A DNA stretch of 32,817 nt from Aquimarina sp. (GTDB lineage Bacteria > Bacteroidota > Bacteroidia > Flavobacteriales > Flavobacteriaceae). Numbering within the stretch: the stretch's first letter is position 1; each line of letters opens with the position of its first letter. The position numbers were made by a program, and so were the translations under genes. Of the stretch, positions 15,581 through 22,100 are shown piece by piece. The notes under the pieces are model-generated. The model was not told the DNA's origin. It ran no database searches and was given only the letters and a program-made list of their open reading frames with translations. The DNA is taken from contig JAHDEF010000003.1 in NCBI GenBank assembly GCA_020628975.1, positions 1 to 32,817 of the forward strand. Direction: 5' to 3'.

Positions 15581-16975
15581 TTAAAGCTGAAAACTAATTC
15601 CAGAATAGATACCAAAAATATAAGGCCTAAAATTAGTTTCGCTATTGAAGGCATTCCATTGTATCTTAACAGTAGGTTCTAGGTTAAATTTTATGGTTTT
15701 GTTAATATTATAGTGTAATCCAATTCCGAAGTTATTAGAAAAAACAGTTGGATTTAGGTTATTAATACTATTGTCAAAACCTCGTATCAATCCATTTTGA
15801 AAAGTAGCATTACTCTCATTTTCGACCAATACGAAAGTACTTATTCCACTGATCAAGGAAAGACTAACGCGTTTGTCAATAAGTTTATACGAAACTTCTA
15901 AAGGAATTTCTATATAACTAATTTGTTGTTCAAATTCTCCTTGTACAAAAGCTGGTCTAGAAGGGTTGTCATTCTCTTCATCACGTCCCTCAGGTGCATC
16001 AGGAATATTGAACCCATCATTATCTAATCCTGAATCAGAACTAGGTTCTGGAGTTTCACTTTCAATGGTAGCATCAGAAATAATATTAAAATCGGGATGA
16101 CCTACAAAACCTTGAACAGCACTGAAATCGAAAGAAGATTGTAAAGGGGTGTTTACTGTTATTTGAGTACTGCTTAATCCCCCTCGAATAGCTAATCGAT
16201 CTGTAGGGTGATAAGCTATCTTTACCCCATAGCTTAAAGAGGTATTAAATTCTTGAGTAGAAATATTATTACCGAATGTAGAATTCCCTCTTAGGCTTGC
16301 ATAATTCAATTGTGCTAGCTGAGGTTGAATACTCCATTTCTTGGTGTTTTGTTTTTCTAAAGATTCTTTGATCTTTGGTAGTGTATCAAGAGGAGGAAAA
16401 GAATTATTTTCTACAAGCTCATTATGTAAGGGTTGTTCAATTATATTTTCAGGTACTTGTGGAATATTGTTAAGACTATGCGAATCATTTTCTGAGGAAG
16501 AATTTACAATGGGTATTTCTTTCTCTTTTGTATGAGTATAAGCAATGTTTTTTGAATGAAGTGCTGATTCCTCCTGGTTAGAAAAACGTTCCTTTTTTGC
16601 GATGCTTTTTTTAGAAATATTAGTACTAATAGAGTTTTTACTTTTAGGTGTATTTGTTGATTCATCTACAGCTACTATGATGGTTTCTTCTATTGTCTTT
16701 TCGTCAATAATTAGAGGACAAGGTGTATCTTCTTCAAATGTTAGCTGAGGTTCAATATCAATAACCGCAGTATTTTTATTGCTATAAAGAATACTAAATA
16801 ATAATATTAAAGAAGCAGCTATCCCTAAAGGAAACAATACGATGAGGCTACGTTTTTTTTTCTTTTCAGGTAATCGATCGGCAATATTTTCCCATAAGGC
16901 ACCTGTAGGTTGCATTTCAAAATCATGGAGTCCTTCCTTGAAAATGTGGTCGATATGTCGGTTCTCTTTATCCAC
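15581..16975 (-). CDS. Membrane-anchored protein with C-terminal outer-membrane beta-barrel-like domain, in sigma factor operon
   Basis: A 464-residue protein of unknown exact role. Residues 1-42 are a charged cytoplasmic-type segment (GALWENIADRLPEKKKKR), followed by one hydrophobic helix at ~43-65. A long Ser/Asn/Glu/Lys-rich low-complexity linker covers ~70-210. The C-terminal half alternates like a PorT/OmpA-type beta-barrel (SLSYGVKIAYHPTDRLAIRG, ISYIEIPLEVSYKL, NFGIGLHYNI) and ends in the aromatic-hydrophobic SFQL typical of barrels. A GTG start overlaps the sigma factor stop by 8 bp, showing translational coupling. In Bacteroidota such genes directly after an ECF sigma factor commonly fill the anti-sigma position. 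No zinc-binding anti-sigma motif is seen, so an anti-sigma or envelope-sensing function is inference from topology and position. Confidence 0.8.
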   Translation of the reverse strand: MDKENRHIDHIFKEGLHDFEMQPTGALWENIADRLPEKKKKRSLIVLFPLGIAASLILLFSILYSNKNTAVIDIEPQLTFEEDTPCPLIIDEKTIEETIIVAVDESTNTPKSKNSISTNISKKSIAKKERFSNQEESALHSKNIAYTHTKEKEIPIVNSSSENDSHSLNNIPQVPENIIEQPLHNELVENNSFPPLDTLPKIKESLEKQNTKKWSIQPQLAQLNYASLRGNSTFGNNISTQEFNTSLSYGVKIAYHPTDRLAIRGGLSSTQITVNTPLQSSFDFSAVQGFVGHPDFNIISDATIESETPEPSSDSGLDNDGFNIPDAPEGRDEENDNPSRPAFVQGEFEQQISYIEIPLEVSYKLIDKRVSLSLISGISTFVLVENESNATFQNGLIRGFDNSINNLNPTVFSNNFGIGLHYNINKTIKFNLEPTVKIQWNAFNSETNFRPYIFGIYSGISFQL

Positions 16976-17507
16976 GGCTTAAGATTTTTTGTCTTTTTAG
17001 AATTTCGTTTTGCAGCAAAACTCTAGCCCTAGACAGGTTAGATTTGGAAGTGCCTACAGATATACCTAACGATTTAGCTATTTCTGGGTGGCTATAATCA
17101 TCAAGGACATACATACTGAATACGATACGGTATTTGGGGGATAGATGGTGTATCATTTCTAAAAGTTCGTTTAATGTAAACGGAGCGTTTGTATCGCTTA
17201 CGTCATCGTGTATTATATTTTGATTTTCATCGAGTTCTTCAAAAAAATGATGTTTTCTATAATAACTTAATATGGTATTTACTGTTATTTTTCTAGCCCA
17301 ACCTTCAAATGAACCTTTAAATTTATATTGATCTATTTTGTTAAAAATAGTAATGATGGCTTCTTGAAATAAATCTTCGGCTAGTGCTTTTTCTTTGCAA
17401 TATTTGAAACAAACACCGAAAAGTTTTGGCGCAAGAATCTTGTAGAGGCTTTTTTGAGCTCTACGTTCCTTTTGTTGACATTCAAGTATCAGTTGGTCTA
17501 ATTCCAA
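16968..17507 (-). CDS. ECF-family RNA polymerase sigma-70 factor
   Basis: An ECF sigma factor of about 179 residues. Region 2 is clear (LFGVCFKYCKEKALAEDLFQ, then a FKGSFEGWARKITVN core-binding/-10 recognition segment), and region 4 carries the helix-turn-helix (LSPKYRIVFSMYVLDDYSH, EIAKSLGISVGTSKSNLSRA). I place the start at the TTG at 17507, giving MELDQLILECQQ, the usual N-terminus of this group. An alternative in-frame TTG at 17555 would add 16 residues, but it lies inside the predicted -10 element of the gene's own promoter and so upstream of the transcription start. No ATG is available in the region. The gene opens a three-gene operon with the beta-barrel protein and the ABC ATPase and is divergent from a lipoprotein with a matching promoter. 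Confidence 0.92.
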   Translation of the reverse strand: MELDQLILECQQKERRAQKSLYKILAPKLFGVCFKYCKEKALAEDLFQEAIITIFNKIDQYKFKGSFEGWARKITVNTILSYYRKHHFFEELDENQNIIHDDVSDTNAPFTLNELLEMIHHLSPKYRIVFSMYVLDDYSHPEIAKSLGISVGTSKSNLSRARVLLQNEILKRQKILSRG

Positions 17508-17550
17508 AAATACACTTGATTTAAGTAAGTGACTTTGGTTAAAGTTCAAA

Positions 17551-17580
17551 GTCAAGATGTATTTATTACAGAAAGGTTGC
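17551..17580 (-). promoter_or_regulatory. Predicted ECF-type promoter of the sigma factor operon
   Basis: Read on the minus strand: GCAACCTTTCTGT, with AACC followed by 16 nt and then ATCTTGAC. The AAC core is typical of ECF -35 elements. It mirrors the promoter at 17601-17632 in sequence and spacing, which suggests autoregulation by the encoded sigma factor. Confidence 0.6.
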
Positions 17581-17609
17581 GTAAATTTTTAAAAAATAAA
17601 GCAACCTTT
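17572..17609. repeat. Perfect 9-bp inverted repeat between divergent ECF promoters
   Basis: AAAGGTTGC (17572-17580) and GCAACCTTT (17601-17609) are exact reverse complements around a 20-bp AT-rich centre. They coincide with the two predicted -35 elements, so the symmetry most simply reflects back-to-back promoters for one sigma factor. An operator or hairpin is the alternative. Confidence 0.75.
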
Positions 17610-17632
17610 TTGTGAAATTTTACTCTTAAAGG
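17601..17632 (+). promoter_or_regulatory. Predicted ECF-type promoter of the surface lipoprotein gene
   Basis: GCAACCTTTTTGT, with AACC followed by 16 nt and CTCTTAAAGG, 23 bp before the lipoprotein ATG. It shares GCAACCTTT-Y-TGT and the -10-like TCTT with the divergent sigma operon promoter at the same spacing. Confidence 0.6.
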
Positions 17633-17655
17633 TATAAACTCTTAATTTTTAGATC

Positions 17656-18909
17656 ATGAAAACTTCTTTTTGGTTGGCTTTGTACCTTCTTTTTGCAACG
17701 CTCATAGCATGTAACGATGATGATAGTGGTGGTGAGTGTTTCTCTCCAACACAAAATATTGAACTTGCTAAGTTTGACAGTGATATGGGATGTGACTGTG
17801 ACCCCGATATAGATGCTCCTAATTGTGTGAATAGTTTACCGTTTAAATGTGAAGAAGGTAAATGGATTCTTTCACCGGCTGTTCTTTGCGAATCCTATAT
17901 AAGTTGTAACGAAACGCCGATCTCGGAATTGGATTGGTTACAAGAATTGATAAACACATATAATGACCCCAAAGCCAATACTACAGGAGTAGAAATTACT
18001 TTATATGATTATAAAGAAGGGCAAATTTTCTTAATCGATCATTGTATAAATGTCCAATGTTTTGTCCCTGAATACGAAATTTTAAATTGTCAAGGAGAAA
18101 GAATTTGTTCAAGTAATCTTGGGAATAGTACCGAAGCAGAGCAATGTGAAAACATTTTAAAAGGAGCGACTAATCCTAGAGTTGTTTATACAAATAGGAT
18201 CAATGCCAATACTTGTGATAATGCAGTAGAGATTAATGGAGACTTATATGATAACTCAACAGAAAGAAATTATACAATAGAAAAAGTATCTTGGGACGGT
18301 ACTTGTTTGAAAATTAAATTTAATTCTGGTGGTTGCGATGGAAGTACTTGGGTAACTAGATTAATTGACCAAGGTGTTGTGATGGAGTCATTTCCAGTGC
18401 AGCGAAACGTAAAAATGATTTTAGAGAATGAAGAGTTGTGCTTTGCTTTACCTGTACAAGAACATTCTTTTGATATGAGTCCCATTTTAGCACAAAATGA
18501 CAAAATCTACTTGAATATTGAAGGTTATAATAAACAGGTTCTTATAGAAAAAGGAATTTTAAACAATCCCAACCCTGGTGATTGCACAAAAAAACCAATT
18601 TTAGATGACTTGCATTTAATTGACATTGCACCAACAGACCCAAGTAAATTAGAAATTATAGATCAATGTCTATATATCACATTCAAAGCATCTGAATTTT
18701 CAGATATCAGTAAAGATGTTGTGTTAATTGATAGTGGAATAGAAACAAAAGCAATCCCACCCACAAGTGTTCCTGTTTTTTCTGCTGGTTATTTTACAGA
18801 TACCTCATTAAAAGAATACACTGTTGGTTTTGATATTAGTGATTTTTATTCAGCCCCCCGTTATATTAGTATTGGGAAGCATAAAGTATTTTATGAAGGG
18901 CCTCAATAG
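17656..18909 (+). CDS. Cysteine-rich surface lipoprotein (DUF6970-like segment), likely ECF target
   Basis: A 417-residue lipoprotein of unknown function. The lipobox LIAC puts the lipidated residue at Cys19. It is followed at once by NDDDSGG, an acidic stretch like the lipoprotein export signal that sends Bacteroidota lipoproteins to the cell surface. About 19 cysteines are scattered through it. Residues ~85-160 (SELDWLQELINTYND, then YDYKEGQIFLIDHC, ending GERICSSN) resemble the small flavobacterial DUF6970 domain. Residues ~190-295 form a second domain recurring in flavobacterial lipoproteins (GGCDGSTWVTRLIDQG, SFPVQRNVKMIL, NEELCFALPV, SFDMSPIL). Residues ~300-417 look like a diverged further copy (IIDQCLYITFKASEFSDI). 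It is divergent from the sigma factor and has a matching promoter, so control by that factor is inferred. Domain names are from memory. Confidence 0.85.
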   Translation: MKTSFWLALYLLFATLIACNDDDSGGECFSPTQNIELAKFDSDMGCDCDPDIDAPNCVNSLPFKCEEGKWILSPAVLCESYISCNETPISELDWLQELINTYNDPKANTTGVEITLYDYKEGQIFLIDHCINVQCFVPEYEILNCQGERICSSNLGNSTEAEQCENILKGATNPRVVYTNRINANTCDNAVEINGDLYDNSTERNYTIEKVSWDGTCLKIKFNSGGCDGSTWVTRLIDQGVVMESFPVQRNVKMILENEELCFALPVQEHSFDMSPILAQNDKIYLNIEGYNKQVLIEKGILNNPNPGDCTKKPILDDLHLIDIAPTDPSKLEIIDQCLYITFKASEFSDISKDVVLIDSGIETKAIPPTSVPVFSAGYFTDTSLKEYTVGFDISDFYSAPRYISIGKHKVFYEGPQ

Positions 18910-18988
18910 TAAATGAATCTAAAGTGAAACAAAAAAGAAACCAAAAAGCGCTATTTTTTGTTAAATTTTCAAAAAAATAAAGTTTTTA

Positions 18989-19019
18989 TTGCTATAATTC
19001 AGAATATTCTTAAATTTCG
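18989..19019 (+). promoter_or_regulatory. Bacteroidota sigma-A-type promoter in intergenic region
   Basis: TTG at 18989-18991, exactly 19 nt, then TAAATTTCG at 19011-19019; the consensus is TTG-N19-TAnnTTTG and only one -7 base differs. It points into non-coding DNA that ends at a terminator about 95 bp on. Confidence 0.5.
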
Positions 19020-19024
19020 AATAA

Positions 19025-19143
19025 TATTCAATAACACAATCGATTGCTACACAAAAACAATTGATATAGTAACAGATGATATACTTCCTATCTGTTATTC
19101 GTATTGAATTTCGGCGCACTTTGGGGGAAGTGCGCCTTATTTT
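19025..19143 (+). ncRNA. Candidate small RNA of about 115-120 nt
   Basis: Inferred from a promoter-like element at 18989-19019 and a GC-rich terminator hairpin with a T-rich tail at 19113-19143, with an 8-bp stem (TAACAGAT/ATCTGTTA) between and no reading frame. It matches no RNA family I recognise; 6S, SRP RNA and tmRNA hallmarks are not seen. It could instead be the 3' UTR of the upstream lipoprotein gene. Confidence 0.35.
19113..19143 (+). terminator. Rho-independent terminator, plus strand
   Basis: Nine-base-pair perfect stem GGCGCACTT (19113-19121) with AAGTGCGCC (19128-19136), 6-nt loop TGGGGG, followed by TTATTTTTT. It is the most GC-rich hairpin nearby and ends either the lipoprotein transcript or the candidate small RNA. 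Confidence 0.75.
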
Positions 19144-19150
19144 TTAAAAC

Positions 19151-19185
19151 AAAAAGCACGATATCATTAAAATATCGTGCTTTTT
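19151..19185 (-). terminator. Bidirectional terminator downstream of asd
   Basis: Perfect 14-bp stem AAAAAGCACGATAT (19151-19164) with ATATCGTGCTTTTT (19172-19185) and a 7-nt loop. The A/T ends make it a terminator on both strands. It lies 27 bp past the asd stop and backs up the plus-strand terminator just before it. Confidence 0.85.
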
Positions 19186-19211
19186 AGATTTGTATTATGA
19201 GCTTTTAGCGG

Positions 19212-20204
19212 TTAAGCCAAAATACCTTTTTCAACTAAGTATTCTGCTATTTGAACCGTATTTGTAGCAGCTCCTTTACGTAAATTATCAGCAACAATCC
19301 ACATGTTTAATGTATTTGGTTTTGATTCATCACGGCGAAGACGACCTACAAAAACTTCATCTTTTTCGTGAGCAAACATTGGCATAGGGTATTCGTTATT
19401 GCCAGGATTGTCTTGAACTATTACTCCAGGTGTTGCAGCAAGAATTTTGCGAACATCAGCCAAATCAAAATCATTTTCAAATTCTACGTTTACCGCTTCT
19501 GAATGCCCGCCAGCTGTAGGTATACGAACTGCTGTTGCAGTAACATCAAAAGAGTTATCACCTAAAATTTTCTTAGGCTCTTTAACCAACTTCATTTCCT
19601 CTTTGGTATACCCGTTTTCTAAGAAAACATCACAATGCGGTAAGGCATTTCTTCCGATAGGATATGGATAAGCCATTTCTCCTTCAATACCTGCAACTTC
19701 ATTTTCTAATTGTTGAACAGCCTTTACACCAGTCCCTGAAACAGATTGATAGGTAGAAACGATTACACGTTTCATTTTATATTTTTTATGCAAAGGACCT
19801 AAAGCCATAACCATTTGTATGGTAGAACAATTAGGGTTTGCAATAATTTTATCTTCTGAAGTCAATACGTCACCATTAATTTCTGGAACCACTAATTTTT
19901 TAGAAGGATCCATTCTCCATGCAGAAGAATTATCAATAACAGTTGTACCTACCTCAGCAAATTTAGGAGCCCATTCTACAGAGGTATCACCACCTGCAGA
20001 AAATAAAGCTACGTCAGGTTTCATTTCAACAGCAGTAGGTAAAGTTACACAAGCGTATTCTTTGCCTTTGAAAGCAAGTTTCTTTCCTTCCGATTTTGCA
20101 GAAGCAACAGGAATTAATTCTGTTACAGGGAAATTACGCTCTTCCAATACTTTTAACATTACGGTACCTACCATTCCGGTAGCACCTACTACAGCTACTT
20201 TCAT
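19212..20204 (-). CDS. asd: Aspartate-semialdehyde dehydrogenase
   Basis: Reduces aspartyl-4-phosphate to aspartate 4-semialdehyde with NADPH in the cytoplasm, the branch-point step to lysine/diaminopimelate, threonine and methionine. The 330-residue length is typical. The NADP-binding Rossmann glycine motif GATGMVG is at 7-13; the catalytic nucleophile is Cys126 in ANPNCSTIQ; a conserved RIPTAGGHSEAVNVEF segment carries the His acid/base residue. The DNSSAWRMD segment (~91-99) is a family signature. It is a single-gene unit with a near-consensus promoter upstream and a strong terminator downstream. No neighbouring gene belongs to the same pathway. Confidence 0.97.
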   Translation of the reverse strand: MKVAVVGATGMVGTVMLKVLEERNFPVTELIPVASAKSEGKKLAFKGKEYACVTLPTAVEMKPDVALFSAGGDTSVEWAPKFAEVGTTVIDNSSAWRMDPSKKLVVPEINGDVLTSEDKIIANPNCSTIQMVMALGPLHKKYKMKRVIVSTYQSVSGTGVKAVQQLENEVAGIEGEMAYPYPIGRNALPHCDVFLENGYTKEEMKLVKEPKKILGDNSFDVTATAVRIPTAGGHSEAVNVEFENDFDLADVRKILAATPGVIVQDNPGNNEYPMPMFAHEKDEVFVGRLRRDESKPNTLNMWIVADNLRKGAATNTVQIAEYLVEKGILA

Positions 20205-20234
20205 TACTTATGAGTTATAAATTTAATAAGGAGT

Positions 20235-20265
20235 GCAAAATTAATACTTTATTTGCTAATAACAA
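20235..20265 (-). promoter_or_regulatory. asd promoter, Bacteroidota consensus
   Basis: On the minus strand, TTG (20263-20265), 19 nt, TAATTTTGC (20235-20243): a perfect match to TTG-N19-TAnnTTTGC. The predicted transcript starts about 25 nt before the asd ATG. Confidence 0.8.
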
Positions 20266-20313
20266 TAAATTTTGTAAATGACAATATTTTCTTTAGCCTG
20301 TTTTTAGCACACA

Positions 20314-20347
20314 AAAAAAGGAGTGGTTTTTTGAAGACCACCCCCTT
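20314..20347 (-). terminator. Terminator of the BON-LysM gene
   Basis: On the minus strand, AAAGGGGGTGGTCTT pairs (with G-T wobbles) with the following AAAACCACTCCTTT and runs into a TTTTTT tract. It sits about 25 bp after the LysM gene stop. Confidence 0.75.
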
Positions 20348-20372
20348 TAACAGTATAAATTTTCTGCGTAGA

Positions 20373-20855
20373 CTACGACAATGGTGGAATACGTAATACT
20401 TGACCTGGATAAATTTTATCAGGATCAGATAACATAGGTTTATTTGCTTCGAAAATTACAGGGTATTTCATTGCATCGCCATATACCTCTTTAGCAATCT
20501 TGCTTAAATAATCTCCTTTTTCAACAGTATAATAAGTCGCTTCTGGTTCTGGGTTGTCCACAATAATTTGATCGTCGACTTGTCCAATACCTTCTGTGTT
20601 TCCTACAACAAGAACAGCTTTTTCTTTAGATGATTGATCTTGCGCAACACCGGTAACAGTAGCCAGTTCGCCATCAATAACAACACTCATATTTTCTACT
20701 TCAATTCCTAATGCTGAAACCGTTTCGATCATTTTTGTTGCTGCTGCTTCATTGGCTGCTGCCGTTGCCGCTGCCGCTTCTGCTGCTTCTTCAGCTACTG
20801 ATTTGCCAATACCAAGCTTTGCACCAGCATTTTTAATAAAAGATAATAATCCCAT
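20373..20855 (-). CDS. BON and LysM domain protein (Kbp/YgaU-like)
   Basis: A 160-residue protein matching the Kbp/YgaU architecture. Residues 1-40 hold MGLLSFIKNAGAKLG followed by an Ala/Glu-rich helix. Residues ~40-95 form a BON-like domain (IEVENMSVVIDGELATVTG, VLVVGNTEGIGQVDDQIIV). Residues ~108-157 form a LysM domain (YYTVEKGDYLSKIAKEVYGD, VIFEANKPML, PDKIYPGQVLRIP). There is no signal peptide, as in E. coli Kbp, a cytoplasmic potassium-binding protein. Peptidoglycan binding or potassium sensing is family knowledge, not shown here. A TAATTTTG -7 element (20894-20901) precedes it and a terminator follows, so it is a single-gene unit divergent from gpsA. Confidence 0.9.
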   Translation of the reverse strand: MGLLSFIKNAGAKLGIGKSVAEEAAEAAAATAAANEAAATKMIETVSALGIEVENMSVVIDGELATVTGVAQDQSSKEKAVLVVGNTEGIGQVDDQIIVDNPEPEATYYTVEKGDYLSKIAKEVYGDAMKYPVIFEANKPMLSDPDKIYPGQVLRIPPLS

Positions 20856-20893
20856 GATTTTGTGTTTTTTAATAATTTATTAAATCGAAGTTA

Positions 20894-20901
20894 CAAAATT
20901 A
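20894..20901 (-). promoter_or_regulatory. Predicted -7 element of the BON-LysM gene
   Basis: TAATTTTG on the minus strand, matching TAnnTTTG, about 39 bp before the ATG. No well-spaced TTG is visible upstream, so the promoter is only half supported. Confidence 0.45.
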
Positions 20902-20928
20902 CACCTATTCCATACTAGCCTAAAAACA

Positions 20929-20963
20929 AAAAAGCCGTTTTGAATTTCAAAACGACTTTTTAA
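20929..20963 (-). terminator. Orphan terminator-like hairpin between divergent genes
   Basis: AAAAAGCCGTTTTG pairs with CAAAACGACTTTTT (one C-A mismatch) around AATTT. On the minus strand it is followed by CTTTTTTGTTTTTAG, a good U-tract. It lies between the starts of two divergent genes, so no known transcript should end here. Confidence 0.6.
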
Positions 20964-21059
20964 ACATAACAACTAACTAAACTAAATGATTCTAAAAGAA
21001 TACTAACCATAATTATGCCAAAAATGATTTATGAAGAAAATAGAGTTTCGGCACAAGTT

Positions 21060-21090
21060 TTTAATAGCTGAATAGGAATGTGTATTTTTG
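21060..21090 (+). promoter_or_regulatory. Predicted gpsA promoter
   Basis: TATTTTTG at 21083-21090 matches TAnnTTTG, with a TTT at 21060-21062 twenty nt upstream in the -33 position. It leaves a leader of only about 12 nt before the ATG at 21108. Confidence 0.5.
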
Positions 21091-21107
21091 AAAAAATAGT
21101 TTTTTAA

Positions 21108-22100
21108 ATGGAAAATACAGCTCGTTTTGCAGTTATTGGTGGTGGAAGCTGGGGTACAGCCTTGGTGAAAATGCTATGCGAAAATGTAGATCACTTGAAT
21201 TGGTATGTTCGCGGTGCTGAAACGGTTGAGTATTTATACGAACATAAACATAATCCGCGTTATTTGAGTTCAGTGGAGTTCGATATGAGTAAACTTTCAA
21301 TAAGTGCTTGTATAAACGAAGCGGTAGAAGATGCTGAAATTATCATTTTTGCAATCCCTTCTGCCTTTTTAAATGATGAATTGGCTAAGCTAAATATCGA
21401 TATTAGTAGTAGAATTATTTTTTCGGCAATCAAAGGTATCGTTCCTGAAACAAGTTTGATTGTCGGAGAACATTTTAATAACATTTACGAAATTCCTTTA
21501 GATAATATTGGTGTGATTACGGGGCCTTGTCATGCAGAAGAAGTGGCTCTAGAAAAACTTTCCTACTTAACCATTGCTTGTAGTGATACTAAGAAAGCAG
21601 AATTTTTAGCTTCAAAATTAAGATCACACTATATAACATGCAAAACTAGCGATGATATTATCGGAACAGAATATGCTGCGGTACTAAAAAATATTTATGC
21701 TATAGCAGCAGGAATTGCTCATGGTCTAGGGTATGGAGATAATTTTCAAAGTGTGCTAATGAGTAATGCCATTCGCGAAATGAAACGTTTTATTAAAAAG
21801 CGACATAAAATGAAGCGAAATATTAATAATTCAGCCTATTTAGGTGATTTGTTAGTTACGGGTTATTCTACTTTTTCTAGAAATAGAATGTTCGGGAACA
21901 TGTTAGGGAAAGGGTATACCGTTAAAAGTGCTATGATGGAAATGAACATGGTAGCCGAAGGGTATTATGCTACTAAAAGCGCTTTTTTACTAAACGATGA
22001 CGCAGCTCGAATTCCCATTATCGAAGCTGTTTACAACGTGTTATATGTTGGCAAAAGTGCCAAAAAAACATTTCGAAAATTATCTGACCAACTAGATTAA
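21108..22100 (+). CDS. gpsA: NAD(P)H-dependent glycerol-3-phosphate dehydrogenase
   Basis: Makes sn-glycerol 3-phosphate from dihydroxyacetone phosphate for phospholipid synthesis; a soluble enzyme. The 330-residue length is typical. The Rossmann motif VIGGGSWGTAL (9-19), the SAIKGI segment at ~107-112, the substrate-loop GPCHAEEVA (~140), the catalytic Lys194 in AAVLKNIYAIAAG, and the C-terminal TGYSTFSRNRMFG signature are all present. The 3' end overlaps the convergent dprA gene by 9 bp, so the two stop regions are shared and no terminator fits between. Confidence 0.96.
   Translation: MENTARFAVIGGGSWGTALVKMLCENVDHLNWYVRGAETVEYLYEHKHNPRYLSSVEFDMSKLSISACINEAVEDAEIIIFAIPSAFLNDELAKLNIDISSRIIFSAIKGIVPETSLIVGEHFNNIYEIPLDNIGVITGPCHAEEVALEKLSYLTIACSDTKKAEFLASKLRSHYITCKTSDDIIGTEYAAVLKNIYAIAAGIAHGLGYGDNFQSVLMSNAIREMKRFIKKRHKMKRNINNSAYLGDLLVTGYSTFSRNRMFGNMLGKGYTVKSAMMEMNMVAEGYYATKSAFLLNDDAARIPIIEAVYNVLYVGKSAKKTFRKLSDQLD

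Larger units (their letters stand above)
18910..19211. other. 302-bp intergenic region with promoter, stem-loops and two terminators
   Basis: No protein-coding frame is evident. The region holds a Bacteroidota-type promoter (18989-19019), the palindrome CAATCGATTG (19038-19047), an 8-bp inverted repeat TAACAGAT/ATCTGTTA (19070-19077, 19090-19097) and two terminator hairpins described separately. Confidence 0.7.

Noticed and set aside
19819..20220. 133-codon plus-strand frame opposite asd
   Set aside because: asd is unambiguous with catalytic residues; the opposite frame has no domain and no start signals.
21015..21071. 18-residue leader-peptide-like frame upstream of gpsA
   Set aside because: No attenuator or codon pattern linked to it, and the gpsA promoter appears to lie inside or after it.
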